Shown here one piece after another: positions 47,101-62,100 of a stretch of 64,000 bases of DNA. Made by a program: the position numbers and the translations under genes. A model generated the notes under the pieces. The model had not been told where the DNA came from. It saw nothing but the letters and a program-made list of their open reading frames with translations, and did not search any database. Numbering within the stretch: position 1 is the first letter of the stretch; each line of letters starts with the position of its first letter. This stretch comes from Lamellibrachia columna (taxonomy: Eukaryota; Annelida; Polychaeta; Sabellida; Siboglinidae), in contig OY759271.1 in assembly GCA_963662155.1 (NCBI GenBank), positions 17,343,084 to 17,407,083 on the forward strand. Direction: 5' to 3'.

Positions 47101-50100
47101 TTAATTTGTTATGCAGCTATTACATATCTAATACAAGGGTATTTATTTAACAAAAGTTAATTTGTTATGCAGCTATTATATATCTAATACAAGGGTATTT
47201 ATTTAACAAAAGTTAATTTGTTATGCAGCTATTATATATCTAATACAAGGGTATTTATTTAACAAAAGTTAATTTGTTATGCATCTATTACATATCTAAT
47301 ACAAGGGTATTTATTTAACAAAAGTTAATTTGTTATGCAGCTATTATATATCTAATACAAGGGTATTTATTTAACAAAAGTTAATTTGTTATGCAGCTAT
47401 TACATATCTAATACAAGGGTATTTATTTAACAAAAGTTAATTTGTTATGCAGCTATTATATATCTAATACAAGGGTATTTATTTAACAAAAGTTAATTTG
47501 TTATGCAGCTATTATATATCTAATACAAGGGTATTTATTTAACAAAAGTTAATTTGTTATGCATCTATTACATATCTAATACAAGGGTATTTATTTAACA
47601 AAAGTTAATTTGTTATGCAGCTATTATAATATCTAATACAAGGGTATTTATTTAACAAAAGTTAATTTGTTATGCAGCTATTACATATCTAATACAAGGG
47701 TATTTATTTAACAAAAGTTAATTTGTTATGCAGCTATTATATATCTAATACAAGGGTATTTATTTAACAAAAGTTAATTTGTTATGCAGCTATTATATAT
47801 CTAATACAAGGGTATTTATTTAACAAAAGTTAATTTGTTATGCATCTATTACATATCTAATACAAGGGTATTTATTTAACAAAAGTTAATTTGTTATGCA
47901 GCTATTATATATCTAATACAAGGGTATTTATTTAACAAAAGTTAATTTGTTATGCAGCTATTATATATCTAATACAAGGGTATTTATTTAACAAAAGCTA
48001 ATTTGTTATGCAGCTATTACATATCTAATACAAGGGTATTTATTTAACAAAAGTAAAATTCTGATTAAGTGTTGCCATCTATCAGGCTACAAAACATATC
48101 TACATCAATCCAAATCTGTTCGGTTTTCCAGAAATCTACCTTGCATCAAAATGTTTTGTGCTTTGACCGCTATAAGTTTGTTAACACAAAAAATATGTAC
48201 TTCATCACAATTTGTCACACACAATTTATCCCTGTACACCTCCCAAAATGCATACTGGCCGGGTTGACTGAATTACTTTAATTTTGTACTTGAGTAAAAG
48301 TAAAAGTAAAGCTGGTCAATCGGTCTGCCACCATTGAACACGGTGCTCACTTGGATGCTTGGAAAATTACATTATCTTTAATGAGAGCTCACAACATCAA
48401 ATAAATTCAGTTAAATACAAAACTTAATTAATGATGAGGCACAATCTGTCTTTTTATCGACCTGTTCCACTGGGGTATGGGAGGAGCTAGATTGTACAAC
48501 AGGATATGTGTGATTGTATCTGAGTAGGTAGAGGGTCAGTCCAGTACTAGTAGTAGCCTCTCAGGGAAACTGGTCAGAGGTAATACAACCTAGCACTGCC
48601 CATAGTAAAATTAGCAAAGACATTTGATGCCTAGCTGATGAAGCCATCTGGCTTGTGAACCCCAACCTTCTCATGTCTTCCCAGATATGTCTTATCAGCT
48701 CACACAAACATTGAAACAACAAGCTTTAGCAGCTAGCTGTGTTGGTTACCTGGTACCAGCTGGGGCTAGAATTGATCAGAAGACAGACCAGTGCAACAGA
48801 GGAATGTTGTTGCTAATTGCAATTAAAAGTGACCTGTCAGGGCCCCTGTCCCTGTCCTTGATATTATTTATGGGTCAGCTTGAATAAGTCATTGCTGGGA
48901 AAAGATGCTGCCAAATAGCACAGTATAAATTCTTTGCTATTTAGTTCTGTAGAGTAATCATTATTATGAATTTATTAAACATCTCAATATGAATTTTATT
49001 TGTGAAAGTAAAATGCTGTTTAATGCTGACATAAGCCGGTAAGGCCGTTGCTGACAATGCCAATGTGCCAAAATCGGTTCTCGTTCTCAATTCACGATGC
49101 ACGTTCGCTCATGAATATCAGAATTGTGTCAGTGTATGGGGATTATCAATACATTGTCAAAATTGCAAATTTTAATATTTATAATACGTATTGGAAACTT
49201 ACTGATTAATAGTTTATATGGTGCAACACAGACATTTGCATCGTGCTTTGAGATGGCGTTCAAGCGTTGTGTGCTCGAAGCGACATTTCATATCAACGGG
49301 ACCTATGCCAATATTTGGCAGACTTCGTTCACTGACGTAGATAAAAAAACTGGCATGCGAATTGAATGATATTAATAGCTTTTAGCCTGGCGACTATGAA
49401 TAGTTTTTGAAATGTCGTTGACGGTGGAGCGCCACCAGCAGCAGCGGTTTTGCAAAAAAAGTAACAAAAATATATTGCGAAGTAAATAAAAGTAACAAAG
49501 TAAAAAGTTGCGTTACTTTAGATAAAACTACTTCCTTACAAGTAAAAGTATTTACTCAAAATTCTACTTTGTTACATGCCAATTACTTGAAATAACTACT
49601 CATGTATTGTAACGAAGTACTTTTACTTCATTACATGCCAACCCTGCATACTGGATATGGGAAATCTATATAATGTGGCAGGTCGACCTTTTCCTGAGCA
49701 CCATCATATACGTGTTAATCTTGACACAGATGTTGACTTACATCGAGTTCGACAGTGAACTGCTTCCTCTTCTTGCGGAGAGAAGGCGATGTGTCAGGGG
49801 GTATTAGCCCCTTGGCGATGGCAGCCACAAACTCGTGGCGCTTGCGTTGCACTGTGTGTGCTGTCTGGATGATGCGACTGCGTGGCGTGCGCAGATACGG
49901 TCGCGCCACCATCTCTGACAACACCTCTGTACATTCCTCCAGCTCGGTCTGTAAACACAATATACAGGCCGGTATACACAAGCAATTTATGCCACAATTA
50001 CTCTAGACACTGTGACTTAGATATTGACTCAGGCCACTCCCGACTTGAGCTTTGATGAAATGTCAATGTCAGCTGATTGGCCACTGCTTCAGAATCGTTG

Positions 50101-53100
50101 GCAACAATTGCTGAAGTTGGCACCAGTCCCAATTCCACAAACATAATCGTAGCCACAAATAACCCTCAGTAATCAGTCTCAGGAGGGTGCTTACATGACT
50201 GAGTCTTGCACCACAATATCACACCACACTATGTAGGCTGACCAATCAGATAATTAATCATTCGTGGAAAACCAGCCTTAAGCCTTCAAACTTGCTTTAC
50301 ATTTTACTACTGGATTTACTAACAACCACTGACCTTCCGGTGGACTTTCTCAAGTGTTTTAAATCTGATCGATTTTATCATAAAAATTATATTATATAGT
50401 ATAAAATACAAGTTTACATATCTATTCTAAAACCACAATTGTTTAATACAATTTGAACTTTATCCTTTCAATTTTAATGTTTCGACTTGAACAGTATTAA
50501 TAATATTTTAATATGACTACACGTATGTAAAGTGCCTGAGAGCAATCTTGACTGATTGGCCGCTATATAAATATTTGTATTATTATTATTATTATTATAA
50601 TAACATGTTTACACTGCATGGTGAATGACAAGGTCAATATTCATAAACAGATAAGAGTCAAATTATATTTATAAAAAAAGTGTTTCAATAGAACATATCT
50701 GGGCAGTCAAAATTTTAAAATAAATATAGTTTACTATATAAAACAAAGTTTATATATATATATATCATATAAGAAAGAAACAACAAATATCTCCTTGAAA
50801 TGAGACAAGCAAACGTAGGAAGGACGAGACCTGCATGAATTCAAAGATGTGCTTCTTATATCCGCTGTCGCTGAGGTAGTAGCCGTAGACGTAGCTACAC
50901 TTGAGAACACGTCGTGCCTTCAGCAGCTGGTGAACTGTGTCCTCAACAAACTTTGTCTCTGCGTTGGCTGTGTCAGGATCGCTGACAGCCCGAGCCAGAA
51001 CCATCATCTTCTCTTTTGCTGTGCTCAGCAGCGGCAGCTCCAGCTGGTGGCACAAAGTGGTACTAATCAGAAAATTATCACAAACCACATATACAGTCAA
51101 CTATCACCATGCAGAATTTAATAAAAAAGTGTTAGGTGTTGTATCAAGAAATGAGATTACTTGAAGAGATATTTGAAGAGGGTGCATATTGTGTGCGTTC
51201 TCTGAGAAATGAACTATGAATATGGCCTTGAGAGATATGTCTGTTTTCAGAGGTCCGTGTCTATGTCTTTCATAGTTGAACTATGACAGCTTAGGAAATA
51301 AAACAAACCTTCACTAACAGGATTTATCACTTTGAGTAATATCTTGTTATTTACTATTTTGAACTGTGTTGTAATTTTTCATATTGTATCATTTTTCAAA
51401 TGTACAAGCCATTTTATATCACTTAATGTTCAACTGCACCCGATGATAAAAACTTCCTACAATCGTTATTTTTATTATGTTAGTGGTTCTGCCAATTGAC
51501 ACCTTTATAAGAACTTTAGTGCAATACAGTATCTGACAATAAAACTTTTTTTTGCAAAAATAAAACTGTTTCTATTAATTGTACGAGCAGACACCTAATG
51601 TACATCATCTGATGACAGATCAAACAAATATGAACAGTCGCATGAAAATGACAATGATTTACTCTCCTCCCTGCCAAATCAGGGGTCTCTGCCGACTTTG
51701 TGGTAAGCCCACCTTGTAACTATTCTCATGGTTCTTGAACCTTGTGTAGTAGTGCACAAACCGATTCAGCTCCTGTAATCTCTTGTTTCTTTCTTCGGCC
51801 TGATGAACAAAACAAACTTGTAGCAGAACTTGTAAAATCTGTTAAATGTTACATGTTACAGTACATTTTTCAGTAATCAGATTAAATGTTGTTTATACTA
51901 AATAATATTTTAACTCATTCCATACCAACACATCCATCATTCATATCTCTCATAACAGGATAAACTACTACTTTGTAGTTAGTGGGAAATGGATTAATTA
52001 GAGATCACTACAAATAAGCTGCTTTAAAGCAGGTTTCCTGGAAGAAAACTTATCAGCACATATCCAGCACATATCATTAGACTTTAAAAATATACCAAGA
52101 ATCATTACACTTTAAAACTATACCAAGATGCCATCTGTTGTCCAACTACGTAGTTTTTTACCCACCTCTGCCTTCATCGAGTCTTGGACCTCTACAACTT
52201 TCTTGACAACTTCGTAGCGATTACAGCGGAAGTATCCGCCAGTCGATGAACTGTGTTTCTTCCACACCTCCAGACACACCCAGCAGAAGTCATGTTTACA
52301 CTGTAACATACATCACAATGTAATATTTACCCTAAAAGATACAGTATATGTGTAATGGCCATGTTTACACCATAATGTCATGTTTAGGTGTGGCAAAGTC
52401 ACATCTACAAACTAATCTGAAGTTTAACATACAGTAGTGTCACCTTTTACACAATATGTGACAAAAGGTACACAAAAATCTTCAGTTGCTATGCTCCATA
52501 CAGCATCTTCTGGGGCTGACTTAGCAGTTTGTGGTGCGAATGCAGAAAGTGCATATAAACATGAAAAATAATTGTTATTTAATAACATGTGGCTAAAATG
52601 AGATTTCCTGGAGTCTGATGAAGTGAGCTTGTGGAGCGCAAGAACTGTGCTCACAGCCAGCTGAAATGATGTCAGGTAAACTGTAAAATGATTTCTGGTA
52701 AACTGATCAAATACACTGGAAGTGTTATCACATTGGAAATGTTACCAGGGCCCAGGCACAATACAAACTGCACAAGTTACTTAGATACAGGGTCCATACA
52801 GAAAGCATCAAGTAAAAAAACATTCAAGAACATTTGGAGGAAAAGACATCACTTTTTCAAGAACATTTTCCGAATTGTCTGAATGTTATTTCAGAAACAA
52901 CTTTAAAATATGAAATGTTTATTTCCAATACTCAAAAGACTGTTTGTGCCACTAATACATCTATCAGCACATGCAGTTGCACATGAAAGAAAAACTAATT
53001 GACAGCAACACATTTGTCTTAATAGGAGTCCCTGACCCCTTTTTGTTTTCCTTATAACAAATTTTTTGTTTTAAATATTATAGAAACTCAAGCATTTCTC

Positions 53101-56100
53101 ATCTGTACTCAAATAGGTGGTTGGAGTCCGAGTGGCTGAAGTTAGTTTTGTTAATATTAATAAGCAATGCCTGGCAATTAACTAGGATTAGGATACCTAA
53201 TTAAAAAAAATTCATAAATTTAGCCTAAATGTTGAAGCTGCTGCAATAATATAACTTTATCCACTGGGTTTTCGAAATGCAAATGCCTTGGCATAATGAT
53301 TTTGTGCCCTGGAGTCTCCGCAAATATTTTCTAACAATTTGCTTGCACTCAACTGATGAAATAATGAGTTAGTTAGTTAGCTGCCTCCCAGGTCATCGAA
53401 CAAAGAGGTAATTTTATTGGTTCATGTGCACACATGGCGACATCTGGTGATTACAGCCAAACAGCTTTTAATTAATTACAGCTTTGCCGGTCTTCTCCAG
53501 GAAATTCTTGATGACAAATTAAAAACTTATTAAAAATAATTGAAGCAATTTACCACAAGTAGAAAACATGCAATAGTTGACAGTTGGTGCATTCACTTAG
53601 CAACACATAAAATATGTTTTCGAGAACATTCAAGGACATTGCCATAAATTCAAGAACATTTAAGGGTACTTGAGTCACAAAGTCAAATTCAAGAACATTC
53701 AAGAACACTCGGGGATCTGTGCAAACCCTGCTTAGGTATGAAAACAGATACCCTGAAAACAACATCATATACACTGGAAATTATATCACTGCTCAGGTAC
53801 ACTAAAACTTTCATAAGTACTTGGAAATAATAACAGCAATGCTGTATATTATATAAACAACTGAGGAAGACAGGGCATAAAAGTGTAGAAAACGCCGAAA
53901 GATTGTAGCACTGTACCTTCGAACACTTGACGTGGTTGCAGCCCTCGTTCTTCTGAATGGGAGACTTACAGTTGGGACACGGCTTGGAGTTACTGACCAG
54001 CCACAGACAGTTGGCAGCAGACTCCATCTCATCCTCGGTGCTGTGTACTGCAAGTACACATTATAACACATTAGTATTGGAATGAGTTGAGCGCGCGTGC
54101 AGCAAGACATCTGTGGCACAGCTACATGCAGAGTTCAACAACCTTTCTGTGATTTTCAGTGAAATAAAGATAGACTTGTAAAATTGTTGAGCTACACAGA
54201 AGACATGACGTATAAAAAGTAAGAGATACATTTTGTAGTGCTACTCTCTCGAATCTGGTATTATTTAACATCACATGATGTTACTAACTTAATTGGCTTC
54301 CTTCTACAAGCCACATAACATTTCTACCAGAGTGTTTCACTGCTGGCTGTACACTAACAATATCCATGTTCCAGCTCTGCTCCTTGTGTCCTACCTACTG
54401 TGTTTCCCTTTGTCTTCCCATTATCTCGTTACCTTCTAGCGTAATGCAATGGCATCTTATTGACTTGTTCAATTCAGCACCAGCAGTCTTAATTCTACCA
54501 CAACTTGGATGATGTTCTTCTATGGAGATCTTTATTTGTAACAAGCATTTGGCCAGACAGGAGATATAATGGGAAAAATATTATTTATTATAAGTAATTT
54601 GTAAGGAGATTCTATTCATTTGATGGACAAAATTATAACTTTCCTGAATTCATAATTTAAAATGAACAACTTTTTGAAATTAATCACTCATCATTAAACA
54701 CTTACATTCCTCTGGTCTAACTTCTGCAATCTTGGCATGCCATTTCTTCCAGTGTTCACAACTGGCTGGCTCATGGGCCTCTCCCAGACACTCCCTGAAA
54801 CACACAGACACTCAGTACAACTGGCTGGCTCATGGGTCTCTCTCAGACACTCCCTGAAACACACAGACACTCAGTACAATTGACTGGCTCGTGGGCCTCT
54901 CCCAGGTACTGCCTGAAACACACAGACACTCAGTACAACTGGCTGGCTCATGGGTCTCTCTCAGACACTCCCTGAAACACACAGACACTCAGTACAACTG
55001 GCTGGCTCATGGGTCTCTCTCAGACACTCCCTGAAACACACAGACACTCAGTACAATTGACTGGCTCGTGGGCCTCTCCCAGGTACTGCCTGAAACACAC
55101 AGACACTCAGTACAATTGACTGGCTCGTGGGCCTCTCCCAGACACTCCCTGAAACACACAGACACTCAGTACAACTGACTGGCTCATGGGTCTCTCCCAG
55201 ACACTCCCTGAAACACACAGACACTCAGTACAACTGACTGGCTCATGGGTCTCTCCCAGACACTCCCTGAAACACACAGACACTCAGTACAACTGGCTGG
55301 CTCATGGGTCTCTCTCAGACACTCCCTGAAACACACAGACACTCAGTACAATTGACTGGCTCATGGGTCTCTCTCAGACACTCCCTGAAACACACAGACA
55401 CTCAGTACAATTGACTGGCTCATGGGTCTCTCTCAGACACTCCCTGAAACACACAGACAGTCAGTACAACTGGCTGGCTCATGGGTCTCTCCCAGACACT
55501 CCCTGAGACACACAGACACTCTGTACAACTGACTGGCTCATGGGTCTCTCTCAGACACTCCCTGAAACACACAGACACTCGGTACAACTGACTGGCTCAT
55601 GGGTCTATCCCAGACACTCCCTGAAACACACAGACACTCAGTTCACTCATGGGCCTCTCACAGACACTCCCTGAAATACACAGACACTCAGTACAACTGG
55701 CTCGCTCATGGGTCTCTCCCAGACACTCCCTGAAATACACAGACACTCAGTACAACTGGCTGGCTCATGGGTCTCTCTCAGACACTTCCTGAAACACACA
55801 GACACTCAGTACAACTGGCTGGCTCATGGGTCTCTCCCAGACACTCCCTGAAGCACACAGACACTCAGTACAACTGGCTGGCTCATAGGTCTCTCTCAGA
55901 CACTCCCTGAAACACACAGACACTCAGTTCACTCATGGGCCTCTCACAGACACTCCCTGAAATACACAGACACTCAGTACAACTGGCTCGCTCATGGGTC
56001 TCTCCCAGACACTCTCTGAAATACACAGACACTCAGTACAACTGGCTGGCTCATGGGTCTCTCTCAGACACTTCCTGAAACACACAGACACTCAGTACAA

Positions 56101-59100
56101 CTGGCTGGCTCATGGGTCTCTCTCAGACACTTCCTGAAACACACGGACACTCAGTACAACTGGCTGGCTCATGGGTCTCTCCCAGACATTCCCTGAAGCA
56201 CACGGACACTCAGTACAACTGGCTGGCTCATGGGTCTCTCCCAGACACTTCCTGAAACACACAAACACTCAGTACAACTGGCTGGTTCATGGGTCTCTCT
56301 CAGACACTTCCTGAAACACACAGACACTCAGTACAACTGGCTGGCTCATGGGTCTCTCCCAGACATTCCCTGAAGCACACGGACACTCAGTACAACTGGC
56401 TGGCTAATGGGTCTCTCCCAGACACTTCCTGAAACACACAGACACTCAGTACAATTGGCTGGCTCATGGGTCTCTCTCAGACACTTCCTGAAACACACAG
56501 ACACTCAGTACAACTGGCTGGCTCATGGGTCTCTCCCAGACATTCCCTGAAACACACGGACACTCAGTACAACTGGCTGGCTCATGGGTCTCTCCCAGAC
56601 ACTCCCTGAAACACACAGACACTCTGTACAACTGGCTGGCTCATGGGTCTCTCTCAGACACTCTCTGAAACACACAGACACTCAGTACATCTGGCTGGCT
56701 CATGGGTCTCTCCCAGACACTCCCTGAAACACACAGACACTCTGTACAACTGGCTGGCTCATGGGTCTCTTTCAGACACTCCCTGAAACACACAGACACT
56801 CTGTACAACTGGCTGGCTCACAGGTCTCTCTCAGACACTCCCTGAAACACAGACACTCAGTACAACTGGCTGGCTCATGGGTCTCTCTCAGACACTCCCT
56901 GAAATACACAGACACTCAGTACAACTGGCTGGCTCATGGGTCTCTCCCAGACACTTCCTGAAACACACAAACACTCAGTACAATTGACTGGCTCATGGGT
57001 CTCTCTCAGACACTCCCTGAAACACACAGACAGTCAGTACAACTGGCTGGCTCATGGGTCTCTCCCAGACACTCCCTGAGACACACAGACACTCTGTACA
57101 ACTGACTGGCTCATGGGTCTCTCTCAGACACTCCCTGAAACACACAGACACTCGGTACAACTGACTGGCTCATGGGTCTATCCCAGACACTCCCTGAAAC
57201 ACACAGACACTCAGTTCACTCATGGGCCTCTCACAGACACTCCCTGAAATACACAGACACTCAGTACAACTGGCTCGTTCATGGATCTCTCCCAGACACT
57301 CCCTGAAATACACAGACACTCAGTACAACTGGCTGGCTCATGGGTCTCTCTCAGACACTTCCTGAAACACACAGACACTCAGTACAACTGGCTGGCTCAT
57401 GGGTCTCTCTCAGACACTTCCTGAAACACACGGACACTCAGTACAACTGGCTGGCTCATGGGTCTCTCCCAGACATTCCCTGAAGCACACGGACACTCAG
57501 TACAACTGGCTGGCTCATGGGTCTCTCCCAGACACTTCCTGAAACACACAAACACTCAGTACAACTGGCTGGCTCATGGGTCTCTCTCTCAGACACTTCC
57601 TGAAACACACAGACACTCAGTACAACTGGCTGGCTCATGGGTCTCTCCCAGACATTCCCTGAAGCACACGTACACTCAGTACAACTGGCTGGCTAATGGG
57701 TCTCTCCCAGACACTTCCTGAAACACACAGACACTCAGTACAATTGGCTGGCTCATGGGTCTCTCTCAGACACTTCCTGAAACACACAGACACTCAGTAC
57801 AACTGGCTGGCTCATGGGTCTCTCTCAGACACTCTCTGAAACACACAGACACTCAGTACATCTGGCTGGCTCATGGGTCTCTCCCAGACACTCCCTGAAA
57901 CACACAGACACTCTGTACAACTGGCTGGCTCATGGGTCTCTCTCAGACACTCCCTGAAACACACAGACACTCTGTACAACTGGCTGGCTCACAGGTCTCT
58001 CTCAGACACTCCCTGAAACACAGACACTCAGTACAACTGGCTGGCTCATGGGTCTCTCTCAGACACTCCCTGAAATACACAGACACTCAGTACAACTGGC
58101 TGGCTCATGGGTCTCTCCCAGACACTTCCTGAAACACACAAACACTCAGTACAACTGGCTGGCTCATGGGTCTCTCTCAGACACTTCCTGAAACACACGG
58201 ACACTCAGTACAACTGGCTGGCTCATGGGTCTCTCCCAGACACTCCCTGAAACACACAGACACTCTGTACAACTGGCTGGCTCATGGGTCTCTCTCAGAC
58301 ACTCTCTGAAACACACAGACACTCAGTACATCTGGCTGGCTCATGGGTCTCTCCCAGACACTCCCTGAAACACACGGACACTCAGTACAACTGGCTGGCT
58401 CATGGGTCTCTCCCAGACACTCCCTGAAACACACAGACACTCTGTACAACTGGCTGGCTCATGGGTCTCTCTCAGAAACTCTCTGAAACACACAGACACT
58501 CAGTACATCTGGCTGGCTCATGGGTCTCTCCCAGACACTCCCTGAAACACACAGACACTCTGTACAACTGGCTGGCTCATGGGTCTCTCTCAGACACTCC
58601 CTGAAACACACAGACACTCTGTACAACTGGCTGGCTCACAGGTCTCTCTCAGACACTCCCTGAAACACAGACACTCAGTACAACTGGCTGGCTCATGGGT
58701 CTCTCTCAGACACTCCCTGAAATACACAGACACTCAGTACAACTGGCTGGCTCATGGGTCTCTCCCAGACACTTCCTGAAACACACAAACACTCAGTACA
58801 ACTGGCTGGCTCATGGGTCTCTCTCAGACACTTCCTGAAACACACAGACACTCAGTACAACTGGCTGGCTCATGGGTCTCTCCCAGACATTCCCTGAAGC
58901 ACACGGACACTCAGTACAACTGGCTGGCTCATGGGTCTCTCCCAGACACTTCCTGAAACACACAGACACTCAGTACAACTGGCTGGCTCATGGGTCTCTC
59001 TTAGACACTCCCTGAAACACACAGACACTCTGTACAACTGGCTGGCTCATGGGTCTCTCTCAGACACTCCCTGAAACACACAGACACTCTGTACAACTGG

Positions 59101-62100
59101 CTGGCTCACAGGTCTCTCTCAGACACTCCCTGAAACACAGACACTCAGTACAACTGGCTGGCTCATGGGTCTCTCTCAGACACTCCCTGAAATACACAGA
59201 CACTCAGTACAACTGGCTGGCTCATGGGTCTCTCCCAGACACTTCCTGAAACACACAAACACTCAGTACAACTGGCTGGCTCATGGGTCTCTCTCAGACA
59301 CTTCCTGAAACACACGGACACTCAGTACAACTGGCTGGCTCATGGGTCTCTCCCAGACACTCCCTGAAACACACAGACACTCTGTACAACTGGCTGGCTC
59401 ATGGGTCTCTCTCAGACACTCTCTGAAACACACAGACACTCAGTACATCTGGCTGGCTCATGGGTCTCTCCCAGACACTCCCTGAAACACACGGACACTC
59501 AGTACAACTGGCTGGCTCATGGGTCTCTCCCAGACACTCCCTGAAACACACAGACACTCTGTACAACTGGCTGGCTCATGGGTCTCTCTCAGACACTCTC
59601 TGAAACACACAGACACTCAGTACATCTGGCTGGCTCATGGGTCTCTCCCAGACACTCCCTGAAACACACAGACACTCTGTACAACTGGCTGGCTCATGGG
59701 TCTCTCTCAGACACTCCCTGAAACACACAGACACTCTGTACAACTGGCTGGCTCACAGGTCTCTCTCAGACACTCCCTGAAACACAGACACTCAGTACAA
59801 CTGGCTGGCTCATGGGTCTCTCTCAGACACTCCCTGAAGTACACAGACACTCAGTACAACTGGCTGGCTCATGGGTCTCTCCCAGACACTTCCTGAAACA
59901 CACAAACACTCAGTACAACTGGCTGGCTCATGGGTCTCTCTCAGACACTTCCTGAAACACAGACACTCAGTACAACTGGCTGGCTCATGGGTCTCTCCCA
60001 GACATTCCCTGAAGCACACGGACACTCAGTACAACTGGCTGGCTCATGGGTCTCTCCCAGACACTTCCTGAAACACACAGACACTCAGTACAACTGGCTG
60101 GCTCATGGGTCTCTCCCAGACACTCCCTGAAACACACAGACACTCTGTACAACTGGCTGGCTCATGGGTCTCTCTCAGACACTCTCTGAAACACACAGAC
60201 ACTCAGTACATCTGGCTGGCTCATGGGTCTCTCCCAGACACTCCCTGAAACACACGGACACTCAGTACAACTGGCTGGCTCATGGGTCTCTCCCAGACAC
60301 TCCCTGAAACACACAGACACTCTGTACAACTGGCTGGCTCATGGGTCTCTCTCAGACACTCTCTGAAACACACAGACACTCAGTACATCTGGCTGGCTCA
60401 TGGGTCTCTCCCAGACACTCCCTGAAACACACAGACACTCTGTACAACTGGCTGGCTCATGGGTCTCTCTCAGACACTCCCTGAAACACACAGACACTCT
60501 GTACAACTGGCTGGCTCATGGGTCTCTCCCAGACACTTCCTGAAACACACAAACACTCAGTACAACTGGCTGGCTCATGGGTCTCTCTCAGACACTTCCT
60601 GAAACACAGACACTCAGTACAACTGGCTGGCTCATGGGTCTCTCCCAGACATTCCCTGAAGCACACGGACACTCAGTACAACTGGCTGGCTCATGGGTCT
60701 CTCCCAGACACTTCCTGAAACACACAGACACTCAGTACAACTGGCTGGCTCATGGGTCTCTCTTAGACACTCCCTGAAACACACAGACACTCTGTACAAC
60801 TGGCTGGCTCATGGTAACCTGTACATGACATATATTTGTACTCAAGGTACATTCTTATATAGCATGGTATCCAGTCTTTGGGACTGTTCAACACGCTTTA
60901 CACTTCACCCCTTGTCAGATCTGTTCATTCCAACACCATCTTGACTTCTCTGGGAAGAATTCAGCAATGCTGCAATTACTGCACAAAGACTCTTCGTTCA
61001 CATATCCACTACTGTTTGTAGCCAGGTACTCATTTACAGCTGAGTGAATTGAGACAACGTGGTTTGAACGAAATTGCAAAGTTTCAAACTGGCAGCAAGA
61101 GGATTCGGACCTGGGTTCTCTCGATTGAGAGTCCAATGTTCTAACCACTACGCCACTGCGCCCTACATTTCACTTACTAGTGAGATAAGATAACATTAGT
61201 ACCAGGCACAACAACGTGGGAAGTGACAATGTTTGTATGACCCACTCACCAACAGAACATGTGACCACTGCCACAGTCGACGGCATGCGACGTGTCAGTT
61301 GCGCTACTCATGTCATTAAGTCCACGGAAAGTTGGGGAGAGAGGGTTGTCCGATTCGGGAAGACGAACGGCTCTCCCACAGCCGGGAAAGGGGCACCACT
61401 TAATGGAAGGGTTGCTGTCGACAAATGCCTGCAGAGAAAGGAGATGTTGCGAGAGTGAATGAGGATCATCAGAAGTTTCACCTTAGTCTCTTACTAATCT
61501 CATTGTTGTACACACATTGTATTACTACCACACTATCTCATTACACAGTCGACTCTCATTATATGGAACATGTTGGGATGTGGCCGAACTGTTCTATATA
61601 TCTGATGTACGTTATGTCCATGGATATGGATGGCGGAGGGTGAACAGTGCTGATGTTTTAGCAGTATGTAGCCAATAAGTTATGATTCAACTTGACCTGA
61701 ACTGAACGACAAAACATCAGATCAATTTAATTACAATTTTTTTTAGTTTTTATGTACAACACGTCCTTAGTATACATAATTTATCATTATTAAACATTCT
61801 AGTTCACATTCTTCAACTAGCAGGATTTTGTTGGCTTGGCACTTTACATAACCATTAGCCAATAACATTTCAATATATATTGACAAAAAAAATACATTTG
61901 AAGATTTGTCTCTGCAATTGGCTAAAACAAGCCAATCATTCACACTTAAAACACAAACAGATATAGATCTTAAGATACTAACCTTGATATCAAACTGAAG
62001 ATATCGTCTGGCGATATCGCGGGACACCAATGTTTCTATCACTTCCACCGGGACAAGTTTTGTGCACTGGAATCCTGGACAGGTGATGCTGTGTGCTTCC

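Noticed and set aside
49124..49369. hAT transposase fragment inside the element at 48259-49646
   Set aside because: The 81-codon frame shows no recognisable transposase motif.
56761..60777. Repeated 66-codon frames ([13 protein letters not shown] type)
   Set aside because: Plus-strand shadows of the 59 bp array, repeated at its higher-order period.
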